From: Macrothele yani
Lineage: Eukaryota > Arthropoda > Arachnida > Araneae > Macrothelidae
Direction: 5' to 3'
DNA: 64,000 nt
NCBI GenBank assembly: GCA_039090855.1
Contig: CM076990.1
Location: 201,443,232-201,507,231 of the forward strand
Under the pieces are notes generated by a model. The model searched no databases and was not told the DNA's origin. It saw only the letters and a program-made list of their open reading frames with translations. This document shows, one piece after another, positions 40,193 through 52,980 of this stretch. A program made the translations under genes and the position numbers. Numbering within the stretch: position 1 is the stretch's first letter; the number at the start of each line of letters is the position of its first letter.

Positions 40193-43100
40193 TCAACCAT
40201 TATCAATCCACTGCTGGACGAAGGTCTCCCCAAGTTTCCTCCACAACGGTCTGTCTTGTGCCAGTCTCCTCCATGTCACTCCCACATACTTTCGAATTTC
40301 ATCCACCCATCTTCCATGTGGTCTTCTTCTGGGTCTTTTCCTCTCCCTTGGAATCCAATCTAAAATTTCGGCTCTCCATCGATGGTCTGTCCTCCTGGCA
40401 GTATGTCCAGCCCATTGCCGTTTTAGGGATTTTACTCTGATCATGATGTCTTCCACTCTTGTCATTTCTCTGATCCACGAGTTCCTCTTCTTATCTTTCC
40501 TGGTTACACCAAGCATGCACCTCTCCATGCTTCTTTGGGTTTTATGCAGCCTTTGTATGTCTCTTTTAATTAAGGTCCACGTCTCTGCACCATACGTAAG
40601 CACTGGAAGAATGCATTGATCAAACACTTTTCTCTTAAGACATAATGGCGTATTGCTCTTGAAAATTATACTATTTCTTCCAAAAGCTCTCCAGGCAAAT
40701 TTTGTACGCCGATTAATTTCTTCATCAATGTGACCCTCACTTGATATCTGCTGTCCAAGATAAACGTACGTGTCTGTTATCTCTAGCTTTTCTCCATCAA
40801 TCGATAAATCTTCATTTCTTGTAAAAGCATTTAACATCACTTTTGTCTTCTGAAAGTTCATTTTTAATCCCACTTCTTTACTCTTGTCAGCAAGTTCCTG
40901 AATCATACTCTGCAGCTCTGATGGGGTAGTTGCAAAAATGACTATGTCATCAGCAAAACGAAGGTGAGTTAGATAATCTCCTTTAATCTTTATCCCCTTG
41001 TTTTCCCAGCTCAGCGACTGAAAGACACACTCCAATGTGGCATTAAAGGGCTTCGGAGATATGGTGTCACCTTGTCTCACTCCCTTTCCAATTTTTATGT
41101 GTGTTGTATTTTCAAACAGCCGAATCTTTGCACTTGCATTTTCATAGATGTTATTAATAATATTTATTTATGCATCTTCAATACCGCAGGATTTTAGAGC
41201 TATTGTAACTGCTGATGGTTTCACCGAATCAAAGGCTTTTTCATAATCGATAAAAGCCATGCACAATGGAAGTTCATATTCCCTCGCTCTTTCAATTAGT
41301 TCTCTCAGTACATGGATATGATCTATTGTGCTGTAGCCACTCCTGAATCCAGCTTGTTCTCTCGGTTGAGCCATGTCCAGCGTTACCTTCAAGCGGTGTG
41401 AAAGAACTTTAGTGAAGATTTTATAAACCACTGATAGGATTCTGATAGGTCTGTAGTTCCCGAGATCCTCAATGTCACCTTTTTTATGTAGCAGGATCAT
41501 TGTAGCGTTGTTCCAGTCCTCAGGAATCTTCCCTTCATTAAGGCATCGAGTGAAAATTTGGGCGAGTACTGTTTCGATTTCTCCACTTGCTTCTTGTATG
41601 ATGTCTACAGTAATTCCATCTTCTCCTGGAGCTTTTCCCCGCTTCATGTTCTGTAACGTACCAGGAGATGTGACGTACCTGCCCAAAGGACGCACACGAC
41701 ATAAAGGCAGATAGGAATCAGAATAAAACATCCGCGTAGCTCAATTGGTAGAGTGACTTATTCCGGAATGAGGGGATCCGGGTTCGAATCCCAGCGTAGA
41801 CCAAAAATGACGGAGAAATTTACTTCGTTATAATGGCGCCCGAACTACCCGGATGACCCGACCGTTCAAAATCTCGTAATGGTGTGATGTTATTTCCATA
41901 CCGCGAGATAGGAAAAGTAAGAGAATCCTTTCTCCAGCACTTCGAAAAAAAAATAATAATAATAATAAAAAATAAATAAGGGGGAGATGATGTAACGTAC
42001 CAGGAGATGTGACGTACCTGCCCGAAGGACGCACACGACATAAAGGCAGATAGGAATCAGAATAAAACGTGCGCGTAGCTCAATTGGTAGAGTGACTTAT
42101 TCCGGAATGAGGGGATCCGGGTTCGAATCATGGCGTGGATAAAAATGACGGAGAAATTTACTTCGTTATAGTTCTTGATTGCATGTGCAACTTCTGCTGG
42201 GAGGACTGGGAGAACTCTGGTACTGGTACCTTTCATGATGTCTGGAGTGCATGTATCATTCCTTTCATATAATTTGGAGTAGAAATCTTTCACTCTTGTC
42301 AAAATTTCGCCTCTATTTCTTGTTACAGAACCATCTTCTTTTCTCAGTGCCATAATCTGTTTTCTTCCCTTACTGAGATGTCCCTTTGCTATCTTTAGGC
42401 TTTGGTTGTTTTCAATTGCTTTCCTCACTAGTTCACAGTTGAATTTCCTTACGTCTTCAGTGATACTTTTTCGTACTGTCTTGCATAGCTCTATATATTC
42501 CACTTTGGAAGTCACATCTTCTTTAGTTGTCCTCATCTCTCTTCTTTTTGCATCAACATTTTGGTTTTTCCTGATAATTTGTTCACATCCAACTTGTTCT
42601 TAGACCCAGCTAATTTTGTAGCTGTTTCCATAAGAGCTTTGGTTACTTTTCTGTTAACTTCAGAAATATCCACTTCTTCCGATGTTAAGCCTTCTAAAGC
42701 AGAGAATCTGTTCTTCGGTTCCAACTTGAAGGTATTATGGTGTTTTTTAAGGCTGGTTATGTCAATACATTTTGTTTGTTTTATGAGTTTGACACGTTCA
42801 AGTTTAGTGTTGAAGTGCATTTTACATCTCACCAATCTATGGTCACTACCTGTGTTGAACTTGTTTAGCACACTGCAGTCTTCTATGACGAATTTTTTGT
42901 TACACATAATAAAATCAATTTCACTTGTCGTCCCATTTGGATGTCTCCATGTCCATTTCCGGTGTGGCTTTTTCTTGAAAAAGGAGTTCAAGATGAAAAA
43001 CCCTTCTGCCTCTGCAAACTCTACGAGAGTATTTCCACGCTGGTTTCTGTTGCCGTGACCGAATTTACCTACTGAAATTTCATTCTGTTGCCGTTGCCCT

Positions 43101-43543
43101 ATTTTTGCATTGAAATCTCCCATAATTATTTTCAAGTGCTGCTTACCTTTATTATTTAGATGACGAATTTCCTCATAAAATTCTTCAATTTCTTCTTCAG
43201 GATGACTTGTGGTGGATGCATAAGTTTGAATAATCTGAGCCTTGTATCTTCTCGAGAGTTGGATAACGAGTCGTGCAGCTCTGTCAGAGGAACTTTCAAC
43301 TTCCACAACTTTATCCTTCAGTTTCTTGTTTATTATAAATCCAACACCACTAGTTCTGCCAGTATCTGTTCCACGACAGTAGAAGAGATGTCCACTTTTC
43401 AGTTCAATGAGATCTTCTCCTTTTCTCCTTACCTCACTTAGCCCCACGATGTCCCACTTGATCCTTTGTAGTTCCTCTTCCAATTCAAGAAATCTTGAAT
43501 CAGAAGATAGGGAGCGTCCATTATACGTAACCAAGGTCAGCAT
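40193..43543 (-). pseudogene. RTE EN-RT gene of copy E, broken
   Basis: The endonuclease frame (42533-43543, 336 aa from MLTLVTYNGRSL) is complete but ends at the same ATGA overlap as copy C. The next frame starts at 42536 and is cut by the TRIM at 42170. Beyond the insertion, the RT region continues at 41168-41651 (FIDYEKAFDSV) and hits a TAA at 41168 (Tyr codon in DAYIN). The remaining RT and C-terminal domain is open at 40193-41080 (FADDIVIFA). A TGA also replaces Cys upstream of MLTL. Confidence 0.92.
41652..42170 (+). mobile_element. Miniature LTR retrotransposon (TRIM), copy 2, inside RTE copy E
   Basis: LTRs at 41652-41832 and 41991-42170 both read TGTAACG...TTCGTTATA. The primer-binding site TGGCGCCCGAAC is at 41834-41845, one base after the LTR. 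The polypurine tract GGGGGAGATGA (41980-41990) abuts the 3' LTR. The target duplication GTTC lies at 41648-41651 and 42171-42174, and removing the element plus one GTTC restores the RTE sequence seen in copy D. Each LTR has a tRNA-like module (41730-41801, 42069-42140) with A box GTAGCTCAATTGG and B box GGTTCGAATC. Compared with copy 1 the LTR carries an extra 17 bp at its start, repeating TGTRACGTACC. Confidence 0.93.
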
Positions 43544-43884
43544 CAGATGTCAGCCTAGTCCGGTCCTCCGGTGATTCTTAGCACCCTCTGCCTTCATGTC
43601 GCACTGGCCGCTGCCTTGGCCAGGTACATTCCAGCTGCCGGAGACTGAGGGCCAAGATTTAAGTTGTGGAGTCATTTTGGAGGGTTTCGGCCATAACTCC
43701 CCACGCTGGCCAAGCGGGTTGGTGAGTGTGGGATAGCATTTCCTCTAATCCCGATGGTATAGTTATACGGCTATTGGCGGTCGTCAGAGCCCCTTTAGTG
43801 GGAACAGGATGCACCACGAGAAGGCGGGGTTGACATTTGTCAAGGAGAGGCTGTGATGTTACGCATCACCTGACCTTACATCCC

Positions 43885-44164
43885 ATATATATATATATAT
43901 AATTGAATGTTTGTTTGTATGTCCGCAATACAAATCTGCAGTTTTCAATTTAGAACCACGAAATTTGGTATGCTATCTCATGATACCCTAACTTAAACCG
44001 TAGACAGTTTTTGTAAAGCGTCGGAGCCCGGGGTCATGGAGCTCGCATACAAAATATCCGTAAAATCTAGTTTTCAATTCAAAACCACCAAATTTGATAT
44101 ACCATCTCATGGTACCCTAACTTAGACCGTAGTCGGTTTTTGGAAGCGGTCGGGTCGGTACCCC
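43885..44164 (+). repeat. (AT)n followed by a diverged tandem repeat, about 120 bp
   Basis: After (AT)n, two similar units start near 43938 and 44060. They share AGTTTTCAATT, GAACCACGAAATTTG, ATCTCATGRTACCCTAACTTA and CCGTAG blocks. No gene was recognised. Confidence 0.65.
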
Positions 44165-46205
44165 TGGTCGGTCGAAGCACAGGAAATGGAATTGCACATC
44201 ATTTCGTCGTACCTCTGATAAGGACACAAAAACGAAGGATGCTCAGAATGTCGTGACAGCAAACGATGTTGTGACATGAAAAATGCTTAAAATCCGATTT
44301 ACAAGCCAACGTTACCAAATTGGGACATCATGCTTTGATGAATTTTCACAGCTCATAGAAAAAAGGTACAAAAACGATTTTTGTATTGAAAAAATTATGC
44401 CTTTATATACCCTTTGTCGAAATTTTTTGGAAGGACTGGTACACTAATACCTATTTTTTTACTAATTAATAAGATAATATGTATCCAAAATTCCGAAATA
44501 TGCAGGTTTTGATATATTTTGAAAAAATATTTTAGAGCTTTGATTCTATTTTTTCTTGGTAATATAACTTTTACTGAAATCTTAACTTTCTAATGGAATA
44601 GTTGTTTTAGCTTTGCATTCGTTACTTTTTTTTTTAAATGAATTTTTCCAGATGTTTCCAAAATGGAAGATTGGCATGTAAAAGGTTAAAATACTTCTCT
44701 TTCGTTTATAAGTTGCAAAATGTTCGTACCAAAACAATATTTTAAATAAAATAAAAATCAGATCCAACTTTTTTATTTATTCTCTTACCTTCTTCTTTTA
44801 AAAGTAGTTGAATTTTGCCCTCAAGAAAACCTGATTTCTGTTTGAAGAATGGCTGACGAGAGTGATGCGCCTAAAAAGAAACTGGAAGTACAGAAAACAC
44901 AAATAATAAGAAGAATGTTCCTTTATATTCCGTCATGTCGTTTCTCTTTGAGAAGAAGGCGGAGAAGACCTTGATATTGAATGCGTAATCAGTGCCATCA
45001 CTGATCATTTGATATCTACGCTTGAACGCTTCGATGTCTACTTTCGTCCGGGCGTTCATTGGAGAAGTGAAAATGAATGGTTTTCGAACACATGCGATAC
45101 AATTAGAGCCACTGGCAGTGCAGGAAGTGTTAAAGGATTTGAGCTGTTCTTTAAAATGGCATACTTACGACTGTAACTAACTGCGCACCTGGGATTACTC
45201 GAAGCCAGAAAGACGTACAGCGCTATTTTTTAAAAATGATGTAACTCGACCTACGTTTCTGAACGACGGAGGTAAAGGGTTACCCAAGTGAATAAAAAAT
45301 GAGTGTTGTTTCTAAGTAGCATTTCTGTCCCCAGAATCGTAAAAAAAAATAAAAAAATACATCAATGCATGGGTTACTTGCTTAATGAGATTTAATGTGC
45401 AGTTTTCACTAAGTAGCTTTATTCTACCTTGGGTTGTAAGGTAAAGCAGTTAACCGAGTATTTCTAAACGGTTTTCTAGGTAAACCTTCTAATTTCATGA
45501 AAATATGTTTGTAGCCTTTTGTTCTACTTTATTCTTAGACTAATTAATAACTGCAGGTAGCCGAACGTACATCGGAGGATAAACCCTATAAATAACTACA
45601 CAGAATGCCATTATAGCGCAATTCGTTCTCTATGGAGTAATGTTCAGCACTCTTGAACATTACATTAACTGATTTTGCACTAGATTTCGGATCCTCCTTG
45701 TGCAGTTATCACGTTTTGAGGACAAAAGCTGATCCGAATTTCGGATTCCCATTTCTCATTAATAGAAGTGTGCTTGAGTGCAGCTTAGGCTGAACATCTG
45801 TTGACGTGTAAGCGTAAGCATAGGCATGTCTGGAAACTGGTTCTAATGTTTTTGTCATTCGTCATCAGCTTTTAAAATCAATCTTTTTTTCAACACTTGC
45901 TGAACTCAAAAGTAACCATGGATACATAAGATCAAGCTGGCGCCCATTTGAAAAGTGGCTAGAGGCATGTACCTCTGTCTGTACATCAAGTTCTACGGCT
46001 GTACGTCAAAGGAGTGTGCCTAAGCTGTACATCAAATTATGCAAAAACGTTGAAAACCCGTCTGCCAGAACTCTCAAGTAATACAAACAGCGTTTGGAGA
46101 TGAAGCGATAAACCACGAAATATTGCGATTACTGTAATTTCAGATGAGCTTGCGTCTGACAAAATTTAAGAGGGGTGCCGTCGGATCAAACGCGATGAAT
46201 ATACT
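44165..46205. other. No recognised gene
   Basis: A short plus-strand frame starting MADESDAPKKK near 44849 soon ends. A minus-strand frame (44871-45059) has no known domain. No repeat structure was noticed. Confidence 0.4.
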
Positions 46206-46252
46206 GTATAATTTTGTGCAAATGACAGAAGGTCATTTGCACAAAATTATAC
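46206..46252. repeat. Perfect hairpin, 21-bp arms
   Basis: Arms at 46206-46226 and 46232-46252 (core ATAATTTTGTGCAAATGAC) are exact reverse complements around AGAAG. Confidence 0.92.
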
Positions 46253-47040
46253 GGAAGAATTGTGGAAGAATTGTCGGAAGAATTGTGATTTCTTGTCTCA
46301 TACTAGGACACTTTATCTGGAGACTTGAGGGTAAGGTGTGGCTCACCCAAATGTCGCGGAGTGTAGTTTATTTTTAATTTTCATATTATATCAATATTTT
46401 GATATAGACAGTCGACTATATCCATACAGCACAAAACGTTTCAGATATGTGTCAATAATGTTACAATCTCTCATTTTCGTTACACTTTCAGAGATATCTT
46501 GCAATTACGTTTCAGCAACATCTATTTTGGAACATAACTCTTTGTACATTACGGTTACGTTAAAATAGCATTCACCGATACTACTGTTTTATAATTTCCA
46601 TTTTACGCAATTGCTACTCTGATGTTACATCCCAAGATTTTTGGTTTGGCAACGGCGTGGATACGCATGCGCATTTATGCCATTTCACCGAAGCAATCTC
46701 GTAGTCGTATTTCCACGTGCTACTGTGATATTCTTTGGTGATACTGTCGTACTCGAGTTAGCTAATTAGTTGATTTAATATTTCATTCTTTTTTTTTTTT
46801 TTGATTCAAGATCATCGGAAAATAAGTAATTGTTTTGATTATTATACAGTACACTGTGGTAAATAGCGTTCCCCCGGCTGCCTCCATACGGACACACGGC
46901 CATCAGACGTGTATTTTCTAAATTCTAAAAAGCACTTTATAAAACTAAGTAGATCGCTGTGTTGCTGTGTTGTATTAGTATACTAAACCAGCATGCTTTT
47001 TTTACTTGAAGCTGAGAAATTTCACATTAGTAGGTATTTA
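46253..47040. other. No recognised feature
   Basis: AT-rich with a T-homopolymer near 46790-46802. No gene was recognised. Confidence 0.4.
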
Positions 47041-47105
47041 GAGGAATGACGAATTTGATTTTCTTTCTTTAGAAAAAAGAAAGAAAATCAAATTCGTCGT
47101 TCCTC
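47041..47105. repeat. Near-perfect hairpin, 30-bp arms
   Basis: Arms at 47041-47070 and 47076-47105 match with one mismatch (core GACGAATTTGATTTTCTTTC), with a 5-nt loop. Confidence 0.92.
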
Positions 47106-48610
47106 AATAATAAAATCTATTCCACATCTATAATAGAAATTCGCCACCCTCATTTGGGATCGATTTTTATTTCTTTTGTTATCAATATATAAACGCCGCC
47201 ACTGTTTCCAATGGACAGCGGACTGCGTTGAACCTGTGAAAACGTAAACAACTCGTAATATGACTGTTGTTGCTTTTGAAACAGCTGTCGAGTGTAATAT
47301 TTTGTATTGTGATTTTACAAAGTTTATTAAAACTATAATGTTCAACGTAGTAAATACGTAACAGTAATATGATGATGTCACAAATATATTTCAAATAGGT
47401 AACAGTAATGTAACGAAGTTTCAAATATCTTTCAGATACGTAACACAGTAACATGAAGTTGGTATGTTAAGGTTACAAAGACCTTTCACTGTAACGTATC
47501 GGTTATGTTTCAAAGTTATGTAACGTTTGAGAACATTTTGACATAACCATAAGGTTTCTGAAACATTACTGTTACATTACTCAATTTATCTGAAAAGTCT
47601 CAATGTTTCAGTACTACGTACTTGTAGCATATACGAAATATTCCGTGCTGTGTGGGTATGTTGCAGGAAATTTCAGGAACTTCTTTCTTTTGTAGTGCGC
47701 CAGCATGTCTCGTCCTTTCTTATTTTCTTATGTTTGTTTTTTTATTTGCTTTTAGGGTTACTGAATTCCTTGTTGTATGGTATATAAAACACGTATATAA
47801 AACACAAGGTGAAATAATTAATTTTATTGGAGATCTGCTCCCAAAAAGTGAAGGTATTCTCAAGGACGTTTGGTTTCTAAGTTTAATGATAGTGCGATTC
47901 CTTAGGTAGGGAACGGCACCTTGAGAAGGGTGCTGCTGTTGTACATTCGCATTGAAGAATTTAGGTTTTTCGATCGAAATTCATAAGGGATGGCCAGTAA
48001 GAGAAAAGAAACATGTTATGTACGAAGGCATCAAAAGTGGTACTCCACGACATCATGGAAAATGAGAGTCTTCCGCTTTGTCTGCCACTTTGGCTTTGGC
48101 ATGTCTGCCGCTTTGGCTTTTGTAGCCGATATAGCCCAACTTAGAAGCAGAGAGTAGGGTACTGCAAAGATAGCGTGAATTGTTGAAGAATTTAGGAAAA
48201 ACGGACGTTAAATGGTAAAAATGAAAACCCCAGTCAAGGAGCTCGACACCCGATGATTCACTGAGAGAACGACTAAAGCTGGAATAAAGAATGCTTAGTT
48301 AAAACTACCGACCAAAAGCAGTCAAATAATCAAATCTGCAAGCACTTTTATTAAACAATCGAACTGCAAACTTTTCCCATCGCAAAGGCAAACACCTAGC
48401 GCTGTGACACAAGTTCGTTCTATTATTTTCGAAAGAAATTTGGCCTTCTTTCGGTGTATGTGAGTGCTAAACTTACTGAACGCAATAACTGGTAAAACGT
48501 CTTACAAGATGGCTGCGCTTTTGTCAAAATCTGTTCACACTACACCAAATTCTCTATTGTAATTAGCCCGAATTTCGCAAAAAATAGGTTAGATTTTGTA
48601 CCCCCATGTA
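47106..48610. other. No recognised gene; GTAAC-rich stretch
   Basis: From about 47340 to 47580 short TTACTGTTAC/GTAACAGTAA-type motifs recur irregularly, with TTTCAAA blocks. A hydrophobic plus-strand frame (47652-47909) shows no family. Confidence 0.4.
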
Positions 48611-48615
48611 ATATG

Positions 48616-49932
48616 TAGTTCATTTCAAAAATTTTGAGCACTGCTAAGGCGCTGTCTGTAGGATGGTGCAATCGCTCCAATCGTTGCTCCAGTTGTGAGT
48701 CAGACTTCAGTATACAAAGTTGTGTCTACGTTTGCTGGCTAATTTGTTTCTGTTCCGAACAATTCTGCCTAAAAATTGAGAAAAAAAGTGAGGTCAGATC
48801 TCAAGTATAGCAACCAGCGATCTTACATTAAAATTAACTTTGTGAGGAAAATCTCCTACTGAAATTCATAAAGCTTTGTGTAAAGTTTGTGGGGTTAGTA
48901 TAGTGCGTCGCAGCACAGTGTCAAGGTGTGCTTCGCCTTTTCGCCAAGGTCGGGAAAGCATCGAAGACGACCCAAGAAGCAGCCGGCCGTCAGATGCAAC
49001 GGACGACACTTCTGTGGTTATCGTCAACAGCATTTTGGAAGGAGATCGACGGAAAACATGTGAAGAGATTGCATATGAAGCAAACATGTCTGCCGCTTCG
49101 GTTTTCCAAATCCTAACTGAAAAATTACAGAAAAGAAAAATGGCTGCCAAATCAGTTCCGCATAATGTGACTGAAGAGCAGCAAGCAGTTCCGCATAATC
49201 TGAGTGAAGAGCAGCAAGCAGTTCGCAAAGGGATCGCAGAAGAATTGCATCAGCGGTACGTGACAGAAGGCGAGCAGTTTTTGGACAGAATTGTTGCTAT
49301 AGACAAAACCTAGATACGAGATTTTGAACCAGAACTGAAATCTCAGTCCGCTGAGTAGAAACTTCCAGAATCACCTCGCCAGAAAAATTCCGCCGCCAAC
49401 AATCGAAGGTTAAGCTAATGATGATTGTGGCCTGTGACAAGGTTTGAGTGATAGCAACAGAGTGCGCAAGGGACCATTGTAACAATGTTGTAGTACAGAA
49501 GGTTTCTGCAAAATGTTTTGTGTCCAAAGGAGCCCCGACAGGCTTGAAGCTGGTGTCAACATTTTGCATAACAACACGAGGCAGCATGTTGCCCGTACAG
49601 AAGAGATATTCTGGAAAAGTACGGATGGGAATTGTTTGCCCATGCGCCATGCAATCCTGGCATGAGCCCACCAGACTATGGCTTGTTCTCAAAACTGAAG
49701 AATCCATTCTGCGGAAAACGATTCAGGATGTTTCTAATGAGGTGACCCGAGTGATCCGACGCCTCAAAAATGGAGGTGTCCTGACTGGAATACAAGACTT
49801 GCCCACACGTTGGGCTGCTGTCATATAGAAGCATGGAGATTACTTCGAAGGCCTGTAAAGGTATGTTATGAAATAAATTCGTTTTTTAAGAGATAACCCA
49901 CAGTGTGCAAAACTTTTGAAATGACCCTCGTA
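48616..49932 (+). mobile_element. Mariner-type element, inactive
   Basis: Ends carrying TCATTTCAAAAATTTTGAGC (left, about 48616-48642) and the related TCATTTCAAAAGTTTTGCAC (right, reverse strand, about 49900-49926) form imperfect inverted repeats. The span of about 1.3 kb fits mariner. Exact boundaries are uncertain by a few bases. Confidence 0.75.
48876..49857 (+). pseudogene. Mariner transposase pseudogene
   Basis: The N-terminal region has a paired-type helix-turn-helix (STVSRCASPFRQGRESIEDD, RKTCEEIAYEANMSAASVF). The first catalytic motif reads IVAIDKT followed by TAG where the family has DETW, so Glu is Lys and Trp is a stop. IRDFEPELKSQ follows out of the main frame. The C-terminal end TIQDVSNEVTRVIRRLKNGG...HGDYFEGL (49715-49857) is recognisable. 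Codons for GVPHNVTEEQQ-like residues are duplicated in tandem (33 bp, in frame, about 49158-49223). Confidence 0.88.
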
Positions 49933-49934
49933 TA

Positions 49935-52435
49935 ACTAATAAACCGTCTCAAAAACGAAGGTTTTCAATATTTTAAAATTTTATTTTAATCATTTCCCTT
50001 TTGAGTACTGTATTCTGTCGTATACAAGAATGCACTTATACTACCTAGGGGATACTTTTGTGCATTAGAAAAATCGAAAAATGAATGGATAATTTAGGAC
50101 ATGGCGATACATATAGAATGCGAAATTAATCGTTTAGTGCGATAACCACGTGGGCTGGTCACAGGGGCGGCCAACTTTATCTTTTGTACTCACGGTTCTT
50201 GAGTTCAGCAAGTTTTGAAAAAAACAAACTATATTTATAAGCTGATAACGAAAGATCAAAGCAGTGGAACTAATTGCAAGCCTCCTGGGCGTATATTAAC
50301 ATGTCAGCAGAAGTTTAGTGTATGTCTGAAAAAGATACGCTATTCAAATCAGAGCAAATTCTTTGACTAAAATGGCCCAAAAGACTGGCAAAGAAATTTT
50401 ATGAAATTTTACATTTAAAGAATGATTTTTAGCATTATCTATCAGTCGAACGCTTTCTTTAACTGAACGTTTCGCGTTTAGAATGAGTTTCGAAATACGT
50501 TTCTCAACCTGTTTGCTTCAATCTCTGTATTTGGACATTTTTGATTGAGCCGATTAAGTCCTCTATATTTAGACATTTAGGTTTTCCTTCTTCTTATTGA
50601 AGGTCCTCCCCGATGTTCTTTTGGTCATTGGTATTGTTAAAATACTAAAAACCGAAGTAGGATGTACTAGTAAATCTTTCAAAGGTAGTAATAAGAATTC
50701 GGTTGAAAAGCGAGGTATGAATGCACTAGTAAATTGAAACAGGGCAAAAAGGTGTAAATTCATCAGCTTTCTTGCCGAGGAAATCTTGCAGGCTTAAAAA
50801 TTACTTCGAAATGAAAGCTGAGGTCTGAAGTTATGTCCGTCTGATGTTCACAAATAAGATTTTCTGCAATCCTGAGTAACTCGGCATCTGAAACTGTTTT
50901 TAGTGTTCTGGGATAAAATGGAAGAAACTTTCATTTATTACATTGAAATTTTCAGAATGTCACGATTCACTGATATGTCTTTCAAAGGTAGTAATCAAAA
51001 TTCAGTTGAAAAGCTTTATATTAAATTATTCATGCTTACAGAATTCTTCGTCCATAAACCTAACTTGACTTTTCTTCCCATAGCATGATGCCACATTTTG
51101 CAGCACTACCGTGAAAGCACTACGACGAAATAAAAGAAGATATATAAATAAAAATAAAGGTATATAATTGAAAACGGTTTCATTCCATGATATTTATACG
51201 CATTTCTTAGCTCAGGATCCTGCATCTCATGCAAAGAAGAAGAATGCATCACATTCTGCACATAATTGAGGATCTCTCTACTCTCCAGATTTGGCACCGT
51301 TCGATTCGAAGTTCTTCTATTCTCTAAAGTTTTGAGATATCAAAGGCTAGTAGTAATAAACTGATGCTTGTGGATATAATTAAACGATGTGCAACGGCAT
51401 AGCTGTAGCTGATATCAAACAATGTGAAAAATTGACCTCTTATTTTGTTAATTAAAATATTTTGTTTTTAAGTGATTGAATCCAGACATATTTTGATCGG
51501 CGATCATGGCGAAATTAAGGATGCCATTTGATGGTTTTTTTCCTTTCTTTCTTTCTTTTCTTTTCTTTTTTCTGTTTTTTTTTTTAGCTTTGGATGTTTG
51601 TTTCCGGTTTGTTCTTTAGATTTCAGTCATCAAATGATAATTAATTTGCTTGTAATAGGTTACATTGCCATTATTTACGATTACGCCATGAATCTCACAT
51701 GATAGTTTTTGATCACTGTTCTTTCCTTTGTAATCTCCATCTCATTCCTCCTCAAATGATGAAAATACAACAACAACAAAAACACGAATACCTTCCTGAA
51801 GAGAGAAAGAAACGACAGAAAAAGAAGTGGCTTCTCCGCGAAGCCACCGAATCCTGAGCAGCAACCGGTTATTTCTAAATTCCAGTGCTGCCTCTTCTCA
51901 TTAGCTTTTCTCGTGGGAACGGTACTGCCCCCTCTTAGTTTCTTTTAGTGATCCTCAGGAAATTTTTCCTATGAGACGAAGGAGTTTCGTGTCTTTTTCA
52001 CATTTTTCAACGTCCCTACTTTTTCTTTTACATCTTATTCTGTGTTATATATCAGTTCCTCTGTTCCTGCTTTTTATTTTCCTCTTCTGTCGTAAATAAA
52101 ATATCGTGTCTTAAGGACAAAAACCTTTACATTGATTTATCTTCCCTAAATTTTACCTCAAGTTCTTCTAATCATTTACATACTGCTGCATTTCTTTCAC
52201 CTACACATCAGCGATTGAAAAGTTTTGAAGAACAAGACAGCGTTTTATTGCAAATTAATGTCTGCAACATTGGCTAATTTCTGGAATAGTGAAGAAAGAA
52301 AAATATTCGTGAGATTCGAAAGCAGGCGTTTTGTAGAATGTTCGCTCACCTGCATCACTTCAAACATGTTTTTTTGGACACAGAGCAGCACTGATCAGAA
52401 AAAATTGCAAACAGGCAGTAAGAGACAAAGACAGT
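49935..52435. other. No recognised gene
   Basis: AT-rich. It contains a T/C-rich stretch near 51535-51595 and no open frame with a recognisable domain. Confidence 0.4.
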
Positions 52436-52819
52436 GGAACTAGAACGAGAGAGGGAGAGACAGAGAAACGGACAGACCGGACGACAAAGTGATATATGTA
52501 GAAAGACGGGCACAGAGAGAGAGAGAGAGAGAGAGAGTGAACACGCGGAGTGAGAAAAAGGCAAAGTAACAGAAAGATAGGCGGCAAAAGGAAAAATGGG
52601 GAATCGACAGCAAAGGAAGAGTCATAGAGACAGATACAAGCACGAAGTAAGAGAGAAGGTGTGAGTGATAGAGAAGATGGACATAGAGAGGTAAAGTGAA
52701 AGAAACGGAGTCAAAGAAAAATCAGATAAGCTACTGAGGTGGTGGCAGAGGAAGAAAGAGAAAGTGAATGACAGAAGTGAGAAAAACAGTAAATACTGAA
52801 AACAAAGTGACAGACATAA

Positions 52820-52867
<48 letters not shown>

Positions 52868-52980
52868 CAAATGCACACAGAGAGAACATAAGAGAGAGAA
52901 AGAAACAGAGAGAGAGGGAAGGAAGGAAGGAAGGAGGGAGAGGGGTGGTGGAGGGGGAAGCGAGCACAGAAGGGAAAAAC
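52436..52980 (+). repeat. Polypurine (GA-rich) tract, about 540 bp
   Basis: The plus strand is almost entirely A and G, with pure (GA)n runs at 52515-52537 and 52827-52864 and GGAAGGAAGGAAGG near 52918. The open frames here (RERERER on +, SLSLSL on -) are products of the repeat. Long mirror-symmetric purine tracts can form intramolecular triplexes. Confidence 0.85.

Larger units (their letters stand above)
40175..43884 (-). mobile_element. RTE-clade LINE copy E, full length, interrupted by a TRIM
   Basis: The 5' end GGGATG lies at 43884 next to (AT)n, and the (GAT)n tail is at 40175. The 519-bp TRIM copy 2 is inserted at 41652-42170. Subfamily markers match copy C. Confidence 0.92.

Noticed and set aside
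44849..44960. Possible first exon starting MADESDAPKKK
   Set aside because: Attractive start but the frame ends quickly, and no splice-linked continuation or family could be recognised.
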